From assembly GCF_023715705.1 (NCBI RefSeq), contig NZ_JAMBOS010000017.1, forward strand, positions 17,818 through 81,817: 64,000 bases of DNA, given 5' to 3'. The translations under genes were made by a program, and so were the position numbers. Below the pieces are notes generated by a model. That model saw only the letters and a list, made by a program, of their open reading frames with translations. It made no database searches and was not told the origin of the DNA. Numbering within the stretch: the stretch's first letter is position 1; every line of letters begins with the position of its first letter. The stretch is from Halalkalibacter oceani. Lineage in GTDB: Bacteria > Bacillota > Bacilli > Bacillales > Bacillaceae_D. Below are positions 36,181-48,496 of this stretch, piece by piece.

Positions 36181-37718
36181 CAGTGTTTAAAGTGGCGGAT
36201 GCCGGTCATGACCATGGCGATGTTGTATTTGTCGGCCATTTCGATTGATTCTTCGTCACGGATTGAGCCGCCTGGCTGAATGATGGCCGTGATACCGGCT
36301 TTTCCGGCTAATTCAACTGTATCTCCCATCGGGAAGAAGGCATCGGAGCCCAGGACGGCTCCTTCGATTCGTTCGCCTGCCTGCTTGATTGCGATATCAG
36401 CCGAGCCGACGCGGTTCATTTGTCCAGCTCCGACGCCGACTGTCATTAAGCCGTTCGTGACCACAATTGCATTCGATTTCACATGCTTGACGACTTTCCA
36501 GGCAAGCTTTAATGCTTCCCATTCCTCTTCTGTCGGTTCACGCTTTGTCGGAATTGAAATCTCAGCATCCTCCAGTCCGAGCAAATCTTCATCCTGCAAA
36601 AGAAGACCACCGTGAACAGAAGTGAGCATCGCTTCCGGCTCGGTTTGCTTTTGAACAGGGACAGTTAATAAGCGCAAGTTCTTCTTCGCTGTTAGAATTT
36701 GTACAGCCTTCTCCGAGAACGATGGCGCGATGATAATTTCAAGGAAAATCTCCTTCATTTTCAAAGCGGTTGCTTCATCAATTTCACGGTTTGCGGCAAT
36801 GATTCCGCCAAATATCGACACAGAATCCGCTTCATAGGCACGATTGTAAGCTTCCTCGATCGTCGCTCCTGTTCCGACACCGCATGGGTTCATATGTTTG
36901 ACAGCGACAACTGCTGGCTCTGTAAACTCCTTCACAATCGCTAATGCGGCATCAGCGTCATGAATATTGTTATAAGAAAGCTCCTTGCCGTGCAGCTGCT
37001 TTGCTTCAGCAATTGAGCTTGGGTCAGCAAGCGGCTTTTGGTAGAACGTCGCCCGCTGATGTGGATTTTCGCCGTAGCGCAAGCCCTGCTTCCGCTCGAA
37101 CGTCACGGTTAGGCTTTCCGGCTCTTCTTCTCCAACTGCCTTCGTCAAATATTCAGCAATCAACGCATCATAAGAAGCGGTATGGCGGAATACTTTCGCC
37201 GCTAAGCGGCGTTTCGTTTCTACGGAGACCGCCTGCTCCTGCTTTAGCTCGTCAAGCACAACCGCGTAATCAGCCGGGTCGACGACAACGGCCACATGCT
37301 GGTGGTTTTTCGCCGCCGCCCGCAGCATACTCGGACCACCAATATCAATGTTCTCAATCGCATCGACAAACGTACAGTCCGGCTTGGCAATCGTTTCTTT
37401 AAACGGGTACAGGTTGACGACGACTACGTCAATCGGTGTAATCTGATGCTCGGCAAGCTGCTGCTGATGCTCCTCGCGCTCGCGCATCGCCAGCAAGCCG
37501 CTATGTATATTCGGATGCAGCGTCTTTACCCGCCCATCTAAAATTTCCGGAAAGCCCGTCACTTCGGAAATCCCAATGACAGGAACTTTAGCTGCTTCAA
37601 GAGCTTTCTTTGTTCCGCCTGTCGAAACAACTTCAAATCCCAGTCCAACCAAAGCCTGGACAAATTCAACGATTCCTTCCTTATTTGAGACACTGACTAA
37701 CGCTCGCTTCTTACTCAT
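36180..37718 (-). CDS. purH: Bifunctional AICAR transformylase/IMP cyclohydrolase
   Basis: A 512-residue enzyme for the last two steps to IMP. The N-terminal cyclohydrolase part (to about 195) begins [19 protein letters not shown] and contains [17 protein letters not shown]; the transformylase part contains [32 protein letters not shown] and [20 protein letters not shown]. It ends in the normal IRHFKH. I choose ATG 37718 (GGAGCAG upstream, family-typical start) over one ten codons earlier. It follows purN by 54 bp. Confidence 0.97.
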   Translation of the reverse strand: MSKKRALVSVSNKEGIVEFVQALVGLGFEVVSTGGTKKALEAAKVPVIGISEVTGFPEILDGRVKTLHPNIHSGLLAMREREEHQQQLAEHQITPIDVVVVNLYPFKETIAKPDCTFVDAIENIDIGGPSMLRAAAKNHQHVAVVVDPADYAVVLDELKQEQAVSVETKRRLAAKVFRHTASYDALIAEYLTKAVGEEEPESLTVTFERKQGLRYGENPHQRATFYQKPLADPSSIAEAKQLHGKELSYNNIHDADAALAIVKEFTEPAVVAVKHMNPCGVGTGATIEEAYNRAYEADSVSIFGGIIAANREIDEATALKMKEIFLEIIIAPSFSEKAVQILTAKKNLRLLTVPVQKQTEPEAMLTSVHGGLLLQDEDLLGLEDAEISIPTKREPTEEEWEALKLAWKVVKHVKSNAIVVTNGLMTVGVGAGQMNRVGSADIAIKQAGERIEGAVLGSDAFFPMGDTVELAGKAGITAIIQPGGSIRDEESIEMADKYNIAMVMTGIRHFKH

Positions 37719-37771
37719 TCTGCTCCAATCCCTTCTTCTGTTCTCCAATCAATGGTCGCTGCAACACCCGT

Positions 37772-38341
37772 TTACCTGCGTTCTTTCACGATACGCTGCA
37801 ACGTGCGCGGATACAAAGAATGCTCGACCTTCTGCACCTTTTGCCGCAATGTCTCGATCGTATCGTCCTCTTCAATCGTCACCGCTTCCTGCGCGATAAT
37901 CGGTCCTGTATCCATTCCCGCATCGACATAATGAATCGTCACCCCGGTAACCTTGACCTTCGCCGCAAAAGCCTGACCAATTGCGTCAAGCCCGGGAAAG
38001 GATGGTAGGAGAGACGGATGAATATTGACAATCCGTCCTTCATAGGCCTCAAGTAAGGTCGTTCCGATTAGCCGCATATAGCCGGCAAGCGCGACAAATT
38101 CAATTCGCCGCTTCGTAAGTTCCTCGACGATTTCCCGTTCAAAAGCCGCCTTGTCCGGATAGGCTTTCGGATCAAAGTCCATAACCGCGATGCCGTGATT
38201 TTTCGCCCGTTCAATTACTTTTGCCTGCGGATTATCGCTGACGACTAGAACAACCTCTGCGGCAACCCGGCCCTCTTTCGTCGCGGCAATAATCGCTTCT
38301 GCGTTCGTTCCGCTTCCTGAGGCAAAAACAGCCATCCTCAT
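37772..38341 (-). CDS. purN: Phosphoribosylglycinamide formyltransferase
   Basis: This 189-residue folate-dependent GAR transformylase shows [18 protein letters not shown] at the start, [20 protein letters not shown] (active-site region) and [12 protein letters not shown], then [17 protein letters not shown]. The catalytic Asn-His-Asp set is present. The start overlaps the purM stop by four bases (ATGA), a sign of translational coupling. Confidence 0.97.
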   Translation of the reverse strand: MRMAVFASGSGTNAEAIIAATKEGRVAAEVVLVVSDNPQAKVIERAKNHGIAVMDFDPKAYPDKAAFEREIVEELTKRRIEFVALAGYMRLIGTTLLEAYEGRIVNIHPSLLPSFPGLDAIGQAFAAKVKVTGVTIHYVDAGMDTGPIIAQEAVTIEEDDTIETLRQKVQKVEHSLYPRTLQRIVKERR

Positions 38342-39375
38342 TCGTCAATGCCTCCGATCACAACACCATTGCCAGCCTCCACGCGCCCGATAACAAAAGC
38401 AGACTCCCCTTGTGCTTTAAGCTCGGCAAGGACAGCATCCTGCTCCTTTTTTGGCACGACCATCACCATGCCAATGCCCATATTAAAGGTGGAAAACAGC
38501 TCTTTTTCGCTCAGCTTGCCATATTTCTGCAGCAAAGGAAAAACAGGCGGGATCGGCCATGAACCGTGCTCAATCGCGACAGCTGTTCCCTCTGGAAGCA
38601 TGCGCGGAATATTTTCGTAAAAGCCGCCGCCGGTAATATGAGCCAGTCCGTGGACCGAATATTTAGTCAGGCAGGCTAAAACCGGCTTGACGTAAATCTT
38701 CGTCGGTGTTAACAGCTCATCACCAAGCGACTTTCCTAATTCCTCGATCTGATCGGTTAAGGAAAAACCATGATCATTGAGAAAAATTTTCCGGACGAGT
38801 GAGAAGCCGTTGCTGTGAAGACCACTGGAAGCTAGGCCAATCACGACATCCCCAGCCTGAATCTTTTCCCCTGTGATTAGCTGCTGCTTCTCGACCGCAC
38901 CGACTGCAAAGCCGGCAAGATCATATTCATCCTCGGCATACATGCCCGGCATCTCAGCCGTTTCTCCGCCGACAAGGGCGCAGCCGGCCTGTTCACAGCC
39001 ATCGGCAACCCCTTTTACAATGGCTTCCAGTCGCTCTGGCACAGCCTTTCCACAAGCGATATAATCAAGGAAATAGAGAGGCTCCGCCCCCTGGACGACA
39101 ATATCGTTGACGCACATCGCCACTGCATCGACGCCAATCGTGTCATGGCGGTCAAGCATAAAGGCAAGCATCAGCTTTGTTCCAACGCCATCCGTTCCGG
39201 AGACAAGCACAGGCTCCTTCAGGCCGAGCGTCGAAAGGTCGAACATGCCGCCAAAACCTCCAAGTCCGCCCATCACACCGGCGCGCTTTGTCCGATTGAC
39301 GTGCTGCTTCATCCGTTCCACTGCCTCATACCCTGCTTCAAGACTTACCCCTGCTTGTTTATATGCTTCTGACAT
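38338..39375 (-). CDS. purM: Phosphoribosylformylglycinamidine cyclo-ligase (AIRS)
   Basis: A 345-residue ATP-dependent synthase that closes the imidazole ring. Motifs: [26 protein letters not shown]-type [32 protein letters not shown] and [16 protein letters not shown] choose ATG 39375 ([19 protein letters not shown], the usual family start); the longer frame overlaps purF. RBS is GGGAGCAGG. Confidence 0.97.
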   Translation of the reverse strand: MSEAYKQAGVSLEAGYEAVERMKQHVNRTKRAGVMGGLGGFGGMFDLSTLGLKEPVLVSGTDGVGTKLMLAFMLDRHDTIGVDAVAMCVNDIVVQGAEPLYFLDYIACGKAVPERLEAIVKGVADGCEQAGCALVGGETAEMPGMYAEDEYDLAGFAVGAVEKQQLITGEKIQAGDVVIGLASSGLHSNGFSLVRKIFLNDHGFSLTDQIEELGKSLGDELLTPTKIYVKPVLACLTKYSVHGLAHITGGGFYENIPRMLPEGTAVAIEHGSWPIPPVFPLLQKYGKLSEKELFSTFNMGIGMVMVVPKKEQDAVLAELKAQGESAFVIGRVEAGNGVVIGGIDE

Positions 39376-39395
39376 TGTTCCTGCTCCCTTCTCCT

Positions 39396-40808
39396 TTATA
39401 CCTTCGCATAAGGATGTAACGTATCCGGATAAATTTCCGTTGGGTACTTTCCTGTAAAGCACGCCAGACATTGGCCGCAATTCGGATCAGCGTCAGAGCG
39501 GCCAATCCCCTTCATCAGCCCGTCCGTACTAAGAAAGGCCAGTGTGTCCGCCCCCATCATTTCACGCATTTCTTCAATTGAATGATTAGAGGCAATCAGC
39601 TCGCCCGTGGTCGACGTGTCAATTCCATAAAAGCACGGATGGGTGATCGGCGGTGAACTAATCCGCACATGGACTTCCACGGCTCCGGCTTCACGCAGCA
39701 TTTTGACGATCCGGCGGCTAGTCGTTCCACGCACGATCGAATCATCGATCATCACAACGCGCTTCCCTTCGACGACTCCACGTACAGCGGAAAGCTTCAT
39801 TTTCACTCCCTGCTCGCGAAGCTCCTGGGACGGCTGGATAAACGTCCGGCCGACATAGCGGTTTTTGATCATTCCGAGTTCATAAGGAATTCCGGTTTGT
39901 TCAGCATAACCGATCGCCGCGGAGATGCTTGAATCCGGCACACCTGTGACAACATCAGCTTCAACCGGCGATTCAAGCGCCAGCTGCTTGCCTAAGTTTT
40001 TACGGGAGGTATGAACATTCAGCTCATCGACATTGCTGTCAGGACGGGCAAAATAAATGTATTCCATACTGCAAATCGCTCGTGAGGATTGACCGGTAAA
40101 CCGTTGCGAGCGGAGCCCCTGCTCATCAATCGTAATCAGTTCGCCAGGCTGTACTTCACGCTCATAAGTAGCGCCAATTAAATCAAACGCACACGTCTCG
40201 GAAGCGACGACATAGGCGTCACCAAGACGGCCAATCGAAAGCGGACGCAATCCATTTGGATCAAGCGCGACAAACAGCTGCTTTTCGTTCATGACCGCGA
40301 AGGCATACGCCCCTTTAAGCATCGTCAAGGAAGAGTACAATTGCTGTTCAAGCGTATGGTAGCCGCTGCGCTTAATCAGGTGGGCAAGCACCTCCGTATC
40401 GGAGGTTGATTGAAAAATGCTACCCTGACTCTCAAGCTGATGCTTCATATTATTCGCATTGACGAGGTTGCCGTTGTGCGCGATTGCCAGACTTCCAAGC
40501 TGTGAACGGAACAGCAGTGGCTGCACATTCGCCAGCCCGCCGCCTCCTGCTGTGGCATAGCGGACATGACCAATCGCCGCATGACCGCTTAAATCGTTAA
40601 AATCCTCTTCCCTGAACACATCATTCACAAGCCCCAGACCTTTATGAATCTTTAACCGCTCTCCGTCCGTCGCCACAATACCGGCGCCCTCTTGCCCGCG
40701 ATGCTGAAGACTGTGCAGGCCGTAATATGTTAAGTGAGCGGCATCCTTATGACCCCAGATTGCGAATACACCACATTCTTCATTTAAGCCTTTGATTTCA
40801 GCAAACAT
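39396..40808 (-). CDS. purF: Amidophosphoribosyltransferase
   Basis: The 470-residue committing enzyme of the pathway. The start [12 protein letters not shown] matches B. subtilis PurF, in which an 11-residue propeptide is removed to free Cys12, the glutaminase nucleophile. Further motifs: [15 protein letters not shown] [21 protein letters not shown] and the PRPP loop [18 protein letters not shown]. Cys residues for the 4Fe-4S cluster are visible near the C-terminus ([10 protein letters not shown]). Feedback by AMP and GMP is expected. The start overlaps the end of purL. Confidence 0.97.
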   Translation of the reverse strand: MFAEIKGLNEECGVFAIWGHKDAAHLTYYGLHSLQHRGQEGAGIVATDGERLKIHKGLGLVNDVFREEDFNDLSGHAAIGHVRYATAGGGGLANVQPLLFRSQLGSLAIAHNGNLVNANNMKHQLESQGSIFQSTSDTEVLAHLIKRSGYHTLEQQLYSSLTMLKGAYAFAVMNEKQLFVALDPNGLRPLSIGRLGDAYVVASETCAFDLIGATYEREVQPGELITIDEQGLRSQRFTGQSSRAICSMEYIYFARPDSNVDELNVHTSRKNLGKQLALESPVEADVVTGVPDSSISAAIGYAEQTGIPYELGMIKNRYVGRTFIQPSQELREQGVKMKLSAVRGVVEGKRVVMIDDSIVRGTTSRRIVKMLREAGAVEVHVRISSPPITHPCFYGIDTSTTGELIASNHSIEEMREMMGADTLAFLSTDGLMKGIGRSDADPNCGQCLACFTGKYPTEIYPDTLHPYAKV

Positions 40809-43009
40809 GGAATGGCTCCTTTCCAAGCCTTGACAATTTCATTCTGCGTTGTCGTTAAGATCGTTTCATGATCCTCGTTTTTCACCGTCAGGACGCGACC
40901 TGCGCTTACTTCACCAATTTTCTGCGCCTCGACAAGCTGTTCAAACTGAGCAGCGTTCTCCTTAGCCACAGTAACAATAAAACGTGATTGCGACTCTGCA
41001 AACAGCGCCGCCGTCGCTTCACCAGCAAGCGTAACACTTGCACCGACTTCGCCGTCTGTCATACACTCGGCCAGCGCGACAGCGACCCCGCCTTCAGCGA
41101 CATCATGGGCAGAGGCGACAAGCCCTTGCTTAATCGCTGTCAACAGCTGCTCCTGACGTTTCTTCTCGACAGTTAAATCAATCATAGGCGCTTTTCCGGA
41201 AATTGTGCCGTCTGTCAGCTTTTGCAGCTCACTTCCACCGAACTCCGGCTTTGTCTCGCCGAGCAGGTAAATGTAGTCCCCTGCCTGTTTAAACGACTGG
41301 GTCGTAATATGATCGGTATCTTCAATTAACCCGACCATGCCAATGACAGGAGTCGGATAGACTGCTACGCCATTCGTTTCATTGTAAAGCGAGACATTCC
41401 CGCCGATAACCGGTGTTTCGAGAACGCGGCACGCTTCACTCATGCCATCGGTTGACTTTTCCAGCTGCCAGAAAATTTCCGGCTTATCTGGACTTCCGTA
41501 ATTAAGCCCATCTGTTAAGCCGAGCGGCGCCCCGCCCGAGCAAACAATATTGCGCGCTGCTTCGGCGACCGCGATCTGACCGCCAACCTCAGGATCGAGG
41601 TAAAGATAACGCGAGTTGCAGTCAGTCGTCATCGCCAATGCTTTGCGTGTTCCGCGAATACGGACAACGGCTGCATCGGAGCCCGGTTCCACAACCGTAT
41701 TTGTTTGCACCATATAATCATATTGATCGTAGACCCATTCCTTGCTGGCAATCGTCGGTTGGGCCAGAAGCTGCAAGAGCGTCTCTTTATAATCGCTCAC
41801 AGCCGGCACCTTTTCTTCCTGCTGCTGGAACGCTTCATAATAAGCCGGCACACGTGATGGCTTATGGTAAACAGGTGCTTCCTCTGCCAGCGCATCAACC
41901 GGGAGATCAGCAACAACTTCTCCTTTATGCAAGAGGCGTAAACGCTTGTCATCAGTCACATGACCCACCTCTGCCGAAAGCAGTCCCCAACGGTCGAAAA
42001 TATCTTTAATTTCCTGCTCGCGTCCTTTTTTGACGACGATCAGCATCCGCTCCTGAGATTCCGAAAGCATCATTTCATATGGTGTCATTCCTTTTTCGCG
42101 CTGCGGCACAAGATCAAGATTCATCTCGATGCCTGAACCGGCCTTGCTCGCCATCTCCGCTGAAGAGGAAGTTAAGCCGGCTGCCCCCATATCCTGAATG
42201 CCGACAAGGGCATCACTTTGAATCAGTTCAAGACAGGCTTCGAGCAGCAGCTTCTCCATAAATGGGTCGCCGACCTGAACAGCCGGACGCTTCTCATCAG
42301 AGTCTTCACCCAGTTCTTCAGAAGCAAAGGTTGCCCCGTGGATTCCGTCACGCCCCGTGCTTGCGCCGACATACATCACGGTATTGCCGACACCCTTCGC
42401 CTGGCCTTTTTGAATATCCTTATGATCAATCAAACCGACGCACATCGCATTGACAAGGGGATTTCCTTCGTAGCACGGATCGAACTGGACCTCTCCGCCA
42501 ACGGTCGGAACCCCGATGCAGTTACCGTAGCCAGCAATCCCGGCAACGACTTCTTCAAATAAATAACGCACACGTGGAGATGTTAATTCTCCAAAGCGCA
42601 ATGAATTCAGTAACGAAATTGGACGAGCCCCCATGGAGAAGACATCGCGTAAAATACCGCCGACTCCAGTAGCCGCTCCTTGATATGGCTCAATCGCCGA
42701 TGGGTGATTATGGCTTTCGACCTTGAACACGACCGCCTGCTCATCCCCGATGTCAATAATACCCGCGCCTTCCCCGGGTCCTTGCAGGACGCGCTCCCCT
42801 TCGGTCGGGAATTTCTTAAGAAGCACCTTTGAATTCTTATAGCTGCAATGCTCCGACCACATCACCGAGAACAGCCCGGTTTCTGTATAATTTGGCGTCC
42901 GCCCGAGAATGTCTTCAATCATGGCGAATTCATCATCCGTTAACCCCATCTCGCGGTAAAGCTTCTCTTCCTTTACACGCTCAGCTGTTGGTTCAAGAAG
43001 TAGTGACAT
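40784..43009 (-). CDS. purL: Phosphoribosylformylglycinamidine synthase subunit II
   Basis: The 741-residue small-type PurL, which works with PurQ and PurS. Motifs: [60 protein letters not shown] and [16 protein letters not shown]. The ATG at 43009 is preceded by GGAGGGAATCTC; a longer frame starts inside purQ. Length is standard for Bacillus. Confidence 0.97.
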   Translation of the reverse strand: MSLLLEPTAERVKEEKLYREMGLTDDEFAMIEDILGRTPNYTETGLFSVMWSEHCSYKNSKVLLKKFPTEGERVLQGPGEGAGIIDIGDEQAVVFKVESHNHPSAIEPYQGAATGVGGILRDVFSMGARPISLLNSLRFGELTSPRVRYLFEEVVAGIAGYGNCIGVPTVGGEVQFDPCYEGNPLVNAMCVGLIDHKDIQKGQAKGVGNTVMYVGASTGRDGIHGATFASEELGEDSDEKRPAVQVGDPFMEKLLLEACLELIQSDALVGIQDMGAAGLTSSSAEMASKAGSGIEMNLDLVPQREKGMTPYEMMLSESQERMLIVVKKGREQEIKDIFDRWGLLSAEVGHVTDDKRLRLLHKGEVVADLPVDALAEEAPVYHKPSRVPAYYEAFQQQEEKVPAVSDYKETLLQLLAQPTIASKEWVYDQYDYMVQTNTVVEPGSDAAVVRIRGTRKALAMTTDCNSRYLYLDPEVGGQIAVAEAARNIVCSGGAPLGLTDGLNYGSPDKPEIFWQLEKSTDGMSEACRVLETPVIGGNVSLYNETNGVAVYPTPVIGMVGLIEDTDHITTQSFKQAGDYIYLLGETKPEFGGSELQKLTDGTISGKAPMIDLTVEKKRQEQLLTAIKQGLVASAHDVAEGGVAVALAECMTDGEVGASVTLAGEATAALFAESQSRFIVTVAKENAAQFEQLVEAQKIGEVSAGRVLTVKNEDHETILTTTQNEIVKAWKGAIPCLLKSKA

Positions 43010-43676
43010 GAGATTCCCTCCAATTTCGTACAATCGATTGAAATAGCTTTAATCCATCTTTGCTGCCAAGCATTTCTTCCACAGCCCGCTCCGGATGCGG
43101 CATCATCCCAAGAACATTCCCAGCTTCATTTTTGATCCCGGCAATATTCGCCTTTGAGCCGTTAATGTTTTCTTTGTAAGTGAAGACGATTTGCTTGTTC
43201 GCTTTCAGCTCAGCCAGCGTCTTGTCGTCGCATTCATAGTTTCCTTCTCCATGGGCAACTGGAATCGTAATCTGTTCACCAGCTTCATAGCCTGAAGTAA
43301 ACATCGTTTCATTGTTCTCAACAATCAATTCCGTCGGCCGGCAGATGAATTTCAATCCTTCATTCCGCTTCATCGCGCCAGGAAGCAGCCCAAGCTCCAG
43401 CAACATCTGGAATCCGTTGCAAACTCCGAGAACCGGCTTACCTTCCGCCGCCGCTTGTCTGACAGCCGCCATAATCGGAGCAAAACCGGCAATCGCGCCG
43501 GAACGCAAGTAATCGCCATAAGAAAATCCGCCAGGCAGCAGGACGCCATCAAAGCCGTCGAGCGATGTCTCGTCGTAACGAACATATTCTACTTCTTCCT
43601 TCAGCGCATCCCGAATCGCAAAAAACATATCCGCATCGCAGTTTGAACCAGGAAAGACGATTACCGCAAACTTCAT
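42993..43676 (-). CDS. purQ: Phosphoribosylformylglycinamidine synthase subunit I (glutaminase)
   Basis: A 227-residue class I glutamine amidotransferase that supplies ammonia to PurL. Motifs: [34 protein letters not shown], the nucleophile elbow [15 protein letters not shown] and the His-Glu pair [11 protein letters not shown]. It overlaps purS by four bases (ATGA) and purL by 17 bases. Confidence 0.97.
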   Translation of the reverse strand: MKFAVIVFPGSNCDADMFFAIRDALKEEVEYVRYDETSLDGFDGVLLPGGFSYGDYLRSGAIAGFAPIMAAVRQAAAEGKPVLGVCNGFQMLLELGLLPGAMKRNEGLKFICRPTELIVENNETMFTSGYEAGEQITIPVAHGEGNYECDDKTLAELKANKQIVFTYKENINGSKANIAGIKNEAGNVLGMMPHPERAVEEMLGSKDGLKLFQSIVRNWRESHVTTS

Positions 43677-43924
43677 GACGGGACAACCTCCTCAATTTCA
43701 TAACGGTAATCTTCAATCACCGTGTTGGCTAACAGCTTGGCGCACATTTCATCAACGCGCTGGTCAATATTGGCCGTCTCTTTCACAATCAGTTCCATGT
43801 ACTTTCCAATCCGGACATCCTCCACCTCAGCGTAATCCATCGTATGAAGGGCACGCTTTACCGCTCCTCCCTGTGGATCAAGAACACTTTCTCTTAACGT
43901 GACATACACCTTTACTTTGTACAT
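43673..43924 (-). CDS. purS: Phosphoribosylformylglycinamidine synthase subunit PurS
   Basis: An 83-residue protein needed to assemble PurQ and PurL. It starts [20 protein letters not shown] and contains [14 protein letters not shown], as in other PurS proteins. It overlaps purC by 13 bases and purQ by four, so translation is coupled. Confidence 0.96.
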   Translation of the reverse strand: MYKVKVYVTLRESVLDPQGGAVKRALHTMDYAEVEDVRIGKYMELIVKETANIDQRVDEMCAKLLANTVIEDYRYEIEEVVPS

Positions 43925-44634
43925 GATGCTCCTCCTAATCGTGTTAATATTTCCTGATAGCCTTCCTGCAAGCTGCCTAAATTTCGTCTGAATAAATCCT
44001 TGTCAAAGCGCTGATTGGTATCCTTGTCCCACAGCCGGCATGTATCCGGTGAAATTTCATCAGCCAATAAAATCGCTCCGTCGTCCGTGCGGCCAAATTC
44101 CAGTTTGAAATCAACGAGACGGATATTCAACTCATCAAAAAGCATTACCAGCTGTTCGTTGACGGCAATCGCTTTTTCTCTCAGTACCGCCAAATCCTCG
44201 CTTGAAGCCGCTTCTAAAATCGCAATATGATCTTCGGTTACAAGCGGATCACCTAAGTCATCGTCCTTATAGTAAAACTCGACAATCGGGGTCTTTAATG
44301 GGGTGCCTTCTTCCATTCCGAGGCGCTTTGATAAGCTGCCGGCAACGATATTTCGCGTCACAACCTCTAACGGAATAATTTCGACCTTTTTCACAAGCTG
44401 CTCCGTTTCGGAAAGCTTCTTGATAAAATGGCTTTCGATTCCGCTTTTTTGCAAATGAGCAAACAGAAGCGAGGAAATTTCATTATTAAGCCGTGCTTTG
44501 CCGGCAAGGGTTTCTTTCTTCTCGCCGTTAAAAGCGGTTGCGTCATCCTTGTAGCTTACCCACAGCTGATTCTCTTCACTAGTTTGATAGATTTTCTTTG
44601 CCTTTCCTTCATAAAGCAGGACACCTTTTTCCAT
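43912..44634 (-). CDS. purC: SAICAR synthetase
   Basis: This 240-residue enzyme joins aspartate to CAIR using ATP. Motifs: [56 protein letters not shown] and [29 protein letters not shown] precedes the ATG. The 80-bp gap to purB contains a small inverted repeat around 44680-44705 (GTGCAGCGC, GCTGCACG) that might be a processing or attenuating structure. Confidence 0.97.
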   Translation of the reverse strand: MEKGVLLYEGKAKKIYQTSEENQLWVSYKDDATAFNGEKKETLAGKARLNNEISSLLFAHLQKSGIESHFIKKLSETEQLVKKVEIIPLEVVTRNIVAGSLSKRLGMEEGTPLKTPIVEFYYKDDDLGDPLVTEDHIAILEAASSEDLAVLREKAIAVNEQLVMLFDELNIRLVDFKLEFGRTDDGAILLADEISPDTCRLWDKDTNQRFDKDLFRRNLGSLQEGYQEILTRLGGASCTK

Positions 44635-44714
44635 CGTGGACCCTCCATGTACAAAATATTGTTCCTGATAGTAGGAGTATCGTGCAGCGCTATAACCGCT
44701 GCACGATCTCCTCT

Positions 44715-46013
44715 TTAGTTCTCCAGACCGAGACGCTCGAAAATCGTATCGACATGCTTGAGATGATGCTCATAATTGAAGCACTCCTCAATCTCTTCAG
44801 GTGAAAGCATGCTCGTAATCCGTTCTTCGGCCTCAACCAGCTCACGGAATTGCACACCTTTTTCCCACGCCTCCATCGCTTTCGGCTGGACGAGGTCATA
44901 CGCTTCTTCGCGCACCATCCCTTTATTAATGAGGGAAAGCAGGACGCGCTGAGAGTAAATCAGACCATATGTCCGGGTCATGTTGCGCTTCATATTTTCC
45001 GGGAAGACGGTTAAGTTCTTAATGATGTTGCCGAAGCGGTTCAGCATATAATTCAAAGCAATTGTCGCGTCCGGCAGGATGATCCGTTCTGCGGAAGAGT
45101 GCGAAATATCGCGTTCGTGCCAGAGTGGTACATTTTCATAAGCGGTCATCATATAGCCGCGAATGACACGGGCAAGACCGGTCATATTTTCTGAGCCGAC
45201 CGGGTTACGCTTGTGCGGCATTGCCGAGGAACCTTTTTGACCCTTTGCAAAAAACTCCTCAACCTCACGTGTTTCACTTTTTTGCAGCCCACGTACTTCC
45301 ACGGCAAACTTCTCAATTGAAGTCGCAATTAAAGCGAGAGCTGCCATATAATCAGCATGACGGTCACGCTGCAGCGTTTGCGTTGAAATCGGCGCCGCCT
45401 TCAGGCCAAGCTTCTCACAAACAAGCTGCTCCACCGCCGGATCAATGTTCGCATAAGTTCCGACTGCGCCGGACAGCTTGCCGTAGCGGATACCTTCTGC
45501 CGCCTGCTTGAAGCGCTCAAGGTTACGCTTCATCTCTTCATACCATAGAGCGAGCTTCAAGCCAAACGTTGTCGGCTCAGCATGCACGCCATGTGTCCGT
45601 CCCATCATCACCGTGCGCTTATGTTCAATCGCTTTATTTTTTAAAATCTCGATAAAGCGTTCTATATCAGCAAGAAGAATCTCATTCGCCTGCTTTAACA
45701 GATACGATAACGCTGTATCCACGACATCCGTGGAAGTCAGTCCGTAATGAACCCACTTTCTTTCTTCACCGAGCGTTTCGGACACAGCGCGGGTAAATGC
45801 GACGACATCATGCCGTGTTTCTGCTTCAATCTCGTGAATGCGCGCAACATCAAAGCCGGCGTTCTCGCGAATTTTCGCGACATCCTCCTTCGGGATTTCT
45901 CCGAGCTCTGCCCAGGCTTCACAGGCGACGATCTCGACTTCAAGCCATGCTTTAAATCTGTTTTCCTCTGTCCAAATAGCTCCCATTTCCGGGCGCGTAT
46001 AACGTTCAATCAT
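44715..46013 (-). CDS. purB: Adenylosuccinate lyase
   Basis: A 432-residue fumarase-superfamily enzyme that acts in both IMP and AMP synthesis. Motifs: [48 protein letters not shown] and the signature [17 protein letters not shown]. Start [20 protein letters not shown] is family-typical. It lies 33 bp after purK. Confidence 0.97.
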   Translation of the reverse strand: MIERYTRPEMGAIWTEENRFKAWLEVEIVACEAWAELGEIPKEDVAKIRENAGFDVARIHEIEAETRHDVVAFTRAVSETLGEERKWVHYGLTSTDVVDTALSYLLKQANEILLADIERFIEILKNKAIEHKRTVMMGRTHGVHAEPTTFGLKLALWYEEMKRNLERFKQAAEGIRYGKLSGAVGTYANIDPAVEQLVCEKLGLKAAPISTQTLQRDRHADYMAALALIATSIEKFAVEVRGLQKSETREVEEFFAKGQKGSSAMPHKRNPVGSENMTGLARVIRGYMMTAYENVPLWHERDISHSSAERIILPDATIALNYMLNRFGNIIKNLTVFPENMKRNMTRTYGLIYSQRVLLSLINKGMVREEAYDLVQPKAMEAWEKGVQFRELVEAEERITSMLSPEEIEECFNYEHHLKHVDTIFERLGLEN

Positions 46014-46046
46014 GCTACCAGCCTCCGCTTATATTCAATTTCTTCT

Positions 46047-47180
46047 CTATTCTAGCACATTCGCCCTGTGAAGCTGCTCCAGCTTTTGACAAGCTTCTTC
46101 GACCGTCGCGGCCGTAGCCGTCACATGCCCCATTTTCCTCTTCACTTTCGCTTCTTTCTTTCCATATAAATGCAGCTTTACATCAGCCAGCTGATCCACC
46201 GCAGCAAGAATCCGTTCCATATGCTCACCGAGGATATTCTCCATCACCACCGGCGAGCGAAGCGATGTCGACCCGAGCGGAAGACCGCAGACAGCGCGGA
46301 TATGCTGCTCGAATTGCGAGCTCTCACACGCCTCGATCGTATAATGACCGGAATTATGTGGACGCGGCGCCAGCTCATTGACATATAATCTGCCATCCTT
46401 AAGCATAAAGAGCTCAACCGCAAGCGTCCCGACTACTCTGAGCTCGTTAGCGAGGGTGAAGGCCATTTGCTCCGCCTGCTCACATACTTTCGCGTCCACC
46501 CCTGCCGGCACGTGAGAGCGGTGCAGAATGTTTTCCCGATGCTCATTACGGGCGACCGGAAAGACCGTTACCTCACCATGACGTGAGCGGGTGACGATTA
46601 CCGATAATTCCAGTTCAAATGGGATCCAGGCTTCCAGCACGCATTCGCCATGCGCGAGCAGCTCCTTTGCTGCCTGCTCAAGCTCGGCCTGGCTTTTGAC
46701 GACCCGCTGCCCTTTTCCGTCATACCCGCCACGGCACGTTTTTAAGACAGCTGGAAAGCCAATTTCCGCTTCCGCTCCGCTGACATCTCCAAGCTGGTGA
46801 ATCGCTTTAAATGGAGCGACCGGCAGCCCGACCTGCTGAATCGCTTCCTTCTCGCGCAGACGATGCTGCGTCAAAGCAAGCACCTTTGCCCCCTGTGGAA
46901 AATCAGCCTGCTCCGTCAGCCAATTGGCCGTTTCCCCGTCAATATTTTCAAATTCATACGTAATCACATCAGACACATCGGCAAGGCGCTTCGCACCATC
47001 GCGGTCATCATAAGCCGCTTCAATGACAATATCAGCCACCTGGCCACACGGGGAATCAGCCGTCGGCTCCAAAACAGCGATGCGGTAGCCCATTTGCTTC
47101 GCAGCAATCGCCATCATCCGGCCGAGCTGTCCGCCGCCGATCATTCCAATTGTTGATCCTGGTTTGACTGTTCTGCTCAT
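46047..47180 (-). CDS. purK: N5-carboxyaminoimidazole ribonucleotide synthetase
   Basis: A 377-residue ATP-grasp enzyme that adds bicarbonate to AIR. Motifs: [37 protein letters not shown] and [20 protein letters not shown]. The start overlaps the purE stop by four bases (ATGA). It works with PurE in the two-step CO2 route. Confidence 0.97.
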   Translation of the reverse strand: MSRTVKPGSTIGMIGGGQLGRMMAIAAKQMGYRIAVLEPTADSPCGQVADIVIEAAYDDRDGAKRLADVSDVITYEFENIDGETANWLTEQADFPQGAKVLALTQHRLREKEAIQQVGLPVAPFKAIHQLGDVSGAEAEIGFPAVLKTCRGGYDGKGQRVVKSQAELEQAAKELLAHGECVLEAWIPFELELSVIVTRSRHGEVTVFPVARNEHRENILHRSHVPAGVDAKVCEQAEQMAFTLANELRVVGTLAVELFMLKDGRLYVNELAPRPHNSGHYTIEACESSQFEQHIRAVCGLPLGSTSLRSPVVMENILGEHMERILAAVDQLADVKLHLYGKKEAKVKRKMGHVTATAATVEEACQKLEQLHRANVLE

Positions 47181-47662
47181 AGTTCTTCACTGCTTTCTAA
47201 TACAGCTTGTTTCGTTTTTTCACGGCGTTCCTCTAACCGAAGACGAACGTTCTCCTCGTGTGTGCCAAGAATTTGCGCTGCCAGCAGACCGGCATTGGTC
47301 GCACCAGCCTTACCGATCGCCACCGTGGCGACCGGTACGCCGCCTGGCATTTGAACGATGGAGAGGAGTGAATCAAGCCCGTTTAATGCTTTTGACTGAA
47401 CGGGGACGCCAATCACCGGTACAGTCGTTTTAGCCGCTACCATTCCCGGTAAATGAGCCGCCCCTCCAGCTCCGGCAATAATGACTTTTATTCCTCTAGT
47501 GTGAGCTTGTTCCGCATATTCAAACATTAAATCGGGAGTCCGATGAGCAGATACGACTTTTTTTTCATAAGGAACATCAAGCTCCTCCAAAATGTCACAA
47601 GCTGCTTTCATCGTCTCCCAATCTGACGTACTTCCCATGATTACTCCAACTTCAGGTTGCAT
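47177..47662 (-). CDS. purE: N5-carboxyaminoimidazole ribonucleotide mutase
   Basis: A 161-residue class I PurE. It starts [19 protein letters not shown] and contains [14 protein letters not shown] and [18 protein letters not shown] choose ATG 47662 (GGAGGAGAGG upstream), as longer frames run into the leader. It is the first gene of the pur operon, about 110 bp after the riboswitch terminator. Confidence 0.97.
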   Translation of the reverse strand: MQPEVGVIMGSTSDWETMKAACDILEELDVPYEKKVVSAHRTPDLMFEYAEQAHTRGIKVIIAGAGGAAHLPGMVAAKTTVPVIGVPVQSKALNGLDSLLSIVQMPGGVPVATVAIGKAGATNAGLLAAQILGTHEENVRLRLEERREKTKQAVLESSEEL

Positions 47663-47764
47663 CGTGAACTCCTCTCCTCCTGCGAACTTTCCCAGGCTGC
47701 CCAATAACCGCATAACGGCTTTCTTTTTAGACAACCTCCCGAATTTTATGAAATCTTATTTGTT

Positions 47765-47830
47765 GAAAAAAGCGCAAGAGTCGGCTTCTAATCTGCTCAG
47801 ATGAGAGAAAGGAAGCCACTCTTGCGCTTT
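47765..47830 (-). terminator. Riboswitch-controlled terminator of the pur operon
   Basis: On the minus strand AAAGCGCAAGAGTGGCTTCC pairs with a nearly perfect complement (47769-47788), followed by TTTTTTC. The loop carries a smaller inverted sequence. It lies between the guanine aptamer and purE. Confidence 0.9.
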
Positions 47831-47878
47831 CATTCGGCTACAGGGCACAAGTAAGAAGACATGTACCACTGTCACTTT

Positions 47879-47948
47879 CCCTCATAGTCCGATTTTTTAC
47901 GGCAATCGGGTAGAAACTTCTGGACCATATTTCCAAGATTATATGAGG
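47879..47948 (-). promoter_or_regulatory. Guanine-type purine riboswitch aptamer
   Basis: The minus strand shows the G-box core: CCTCATATAATCTTGG, ATATGG, AAGTTTCTACCC, CCGTAAA and closing GGACTATGAGG. The base that selects the ligand (position 74 in xpt numbering, in GACTATG) is C, so guanine or hypoxanthine is the ligand, not adenine. Ligand binding should favour the terminator and lower pur expression. Confidence 0.95.
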
Positions 47949-47982
47949 TTCTTATTCGCTTTTGATCATTCGATATAGCTTT

Positions 47983-48011
47983 ATCTTACAAGGATCGAGC
48001 TAGGGTGTCAA
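47983..48011 (-). promoter_or_regulatory. Sigma-A promoter of the pur operon
   Basis: TTGACA (48006-48011, minus) and TAAGAT (47983-47988) with 17 bases between. Transcription would start about 25-30 bp before the aptamer. Confidence 0.85.
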
Positions 48012-48014
48012 CAA

Positions 48015-48058
48015 ATAGTCGAACGATAAAAAATGTCAGACTATTAACGTTCGTTTTC
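48015..48058 (-). promoter_or_regulatory. PurBox pair for the PurR repressor
   Basis: Two inverted CGAAC cores, each with A/T-rich flanks, lie with centres 29 bp apart (48020-48024 and 48049-48053), just upstream of the -35 element. This is the spacing of PurR PurBoxes at Bacillus pur promoters. The distal box overlaps the 3' end of the NETI-motif gene. Confidence 0.7.
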
Positions 48059-48253
48059 TAGCAGTATTCCTTCGAAGATGATTTGCTGGCGGACAGGAAC
48101 ATACTCTTTCTGCTGTTTTGAGCCCTTTTCCTCAAAGATGGGCTTCTCCAAACGGCGAACCGGCTGATAGCCTTCTTTTTTCATCCGTTCCAGACAGTCG
48201 GCTATCGTTTCCGTTTCCTGCACTTCAAATCGCTGTTTTCGCTTTTTTGTCAC
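48044..48253 (-). CDS. yebG: NETI-motif protein (YebG-like)
   Basis: A 69-residue basic protein beginning MTKKRKQRFEVQETETIADC and containing ETIADCLERMKKEGYQPVRR, which matches the NETI motif family. In B. subtilis the same small gene (yebG) lies directly before purE. Function not known. RBS GAGGTG precedes the start. Confidence 0.82.
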   Translation of the reverse strand: MTKKRKQRFEVQETETIADCLERMKKEGYQPVRRLEKPIFEEKGSKQQKEYVPVRQQIIFEGILLENER

Positions 48254-48496
48254 ACTTTACACCTCACTTGGACGTTATTGATTTCCTTACTGTATCACGA
48301 TTTCATCCTGGAGAAAACCTTGGATATGTCGCCAAGGCCCGCGCTGCTAAAAGAGCGGGCCGCTTCTGAGTATCATGCCCAATTGACAAATCCCCTCTTA
48401 ATTAAAATGAATTCCCCAGCTCTCTTCTCGCCTCTTCTGTTCTGCTTGCAACATGATTACTTTATTCCGGTTTATGCTGACCCTTGTTTGCCATAA
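48254..48496. other. Non-coding stretch with one G+C-rich hairpin
   Basis: No gene is supported. GGCCCGC and GCGGGCC at about 48337-48362 form a 7-bp stem hairpin without a U-tract. No other signal was recognised. Confidence 0.4.

Noticed and set aside
48337..48362. G+C-rich hairpin as a terminator
   Set aside because: No U-tract on either strand and no gene ends next to it.
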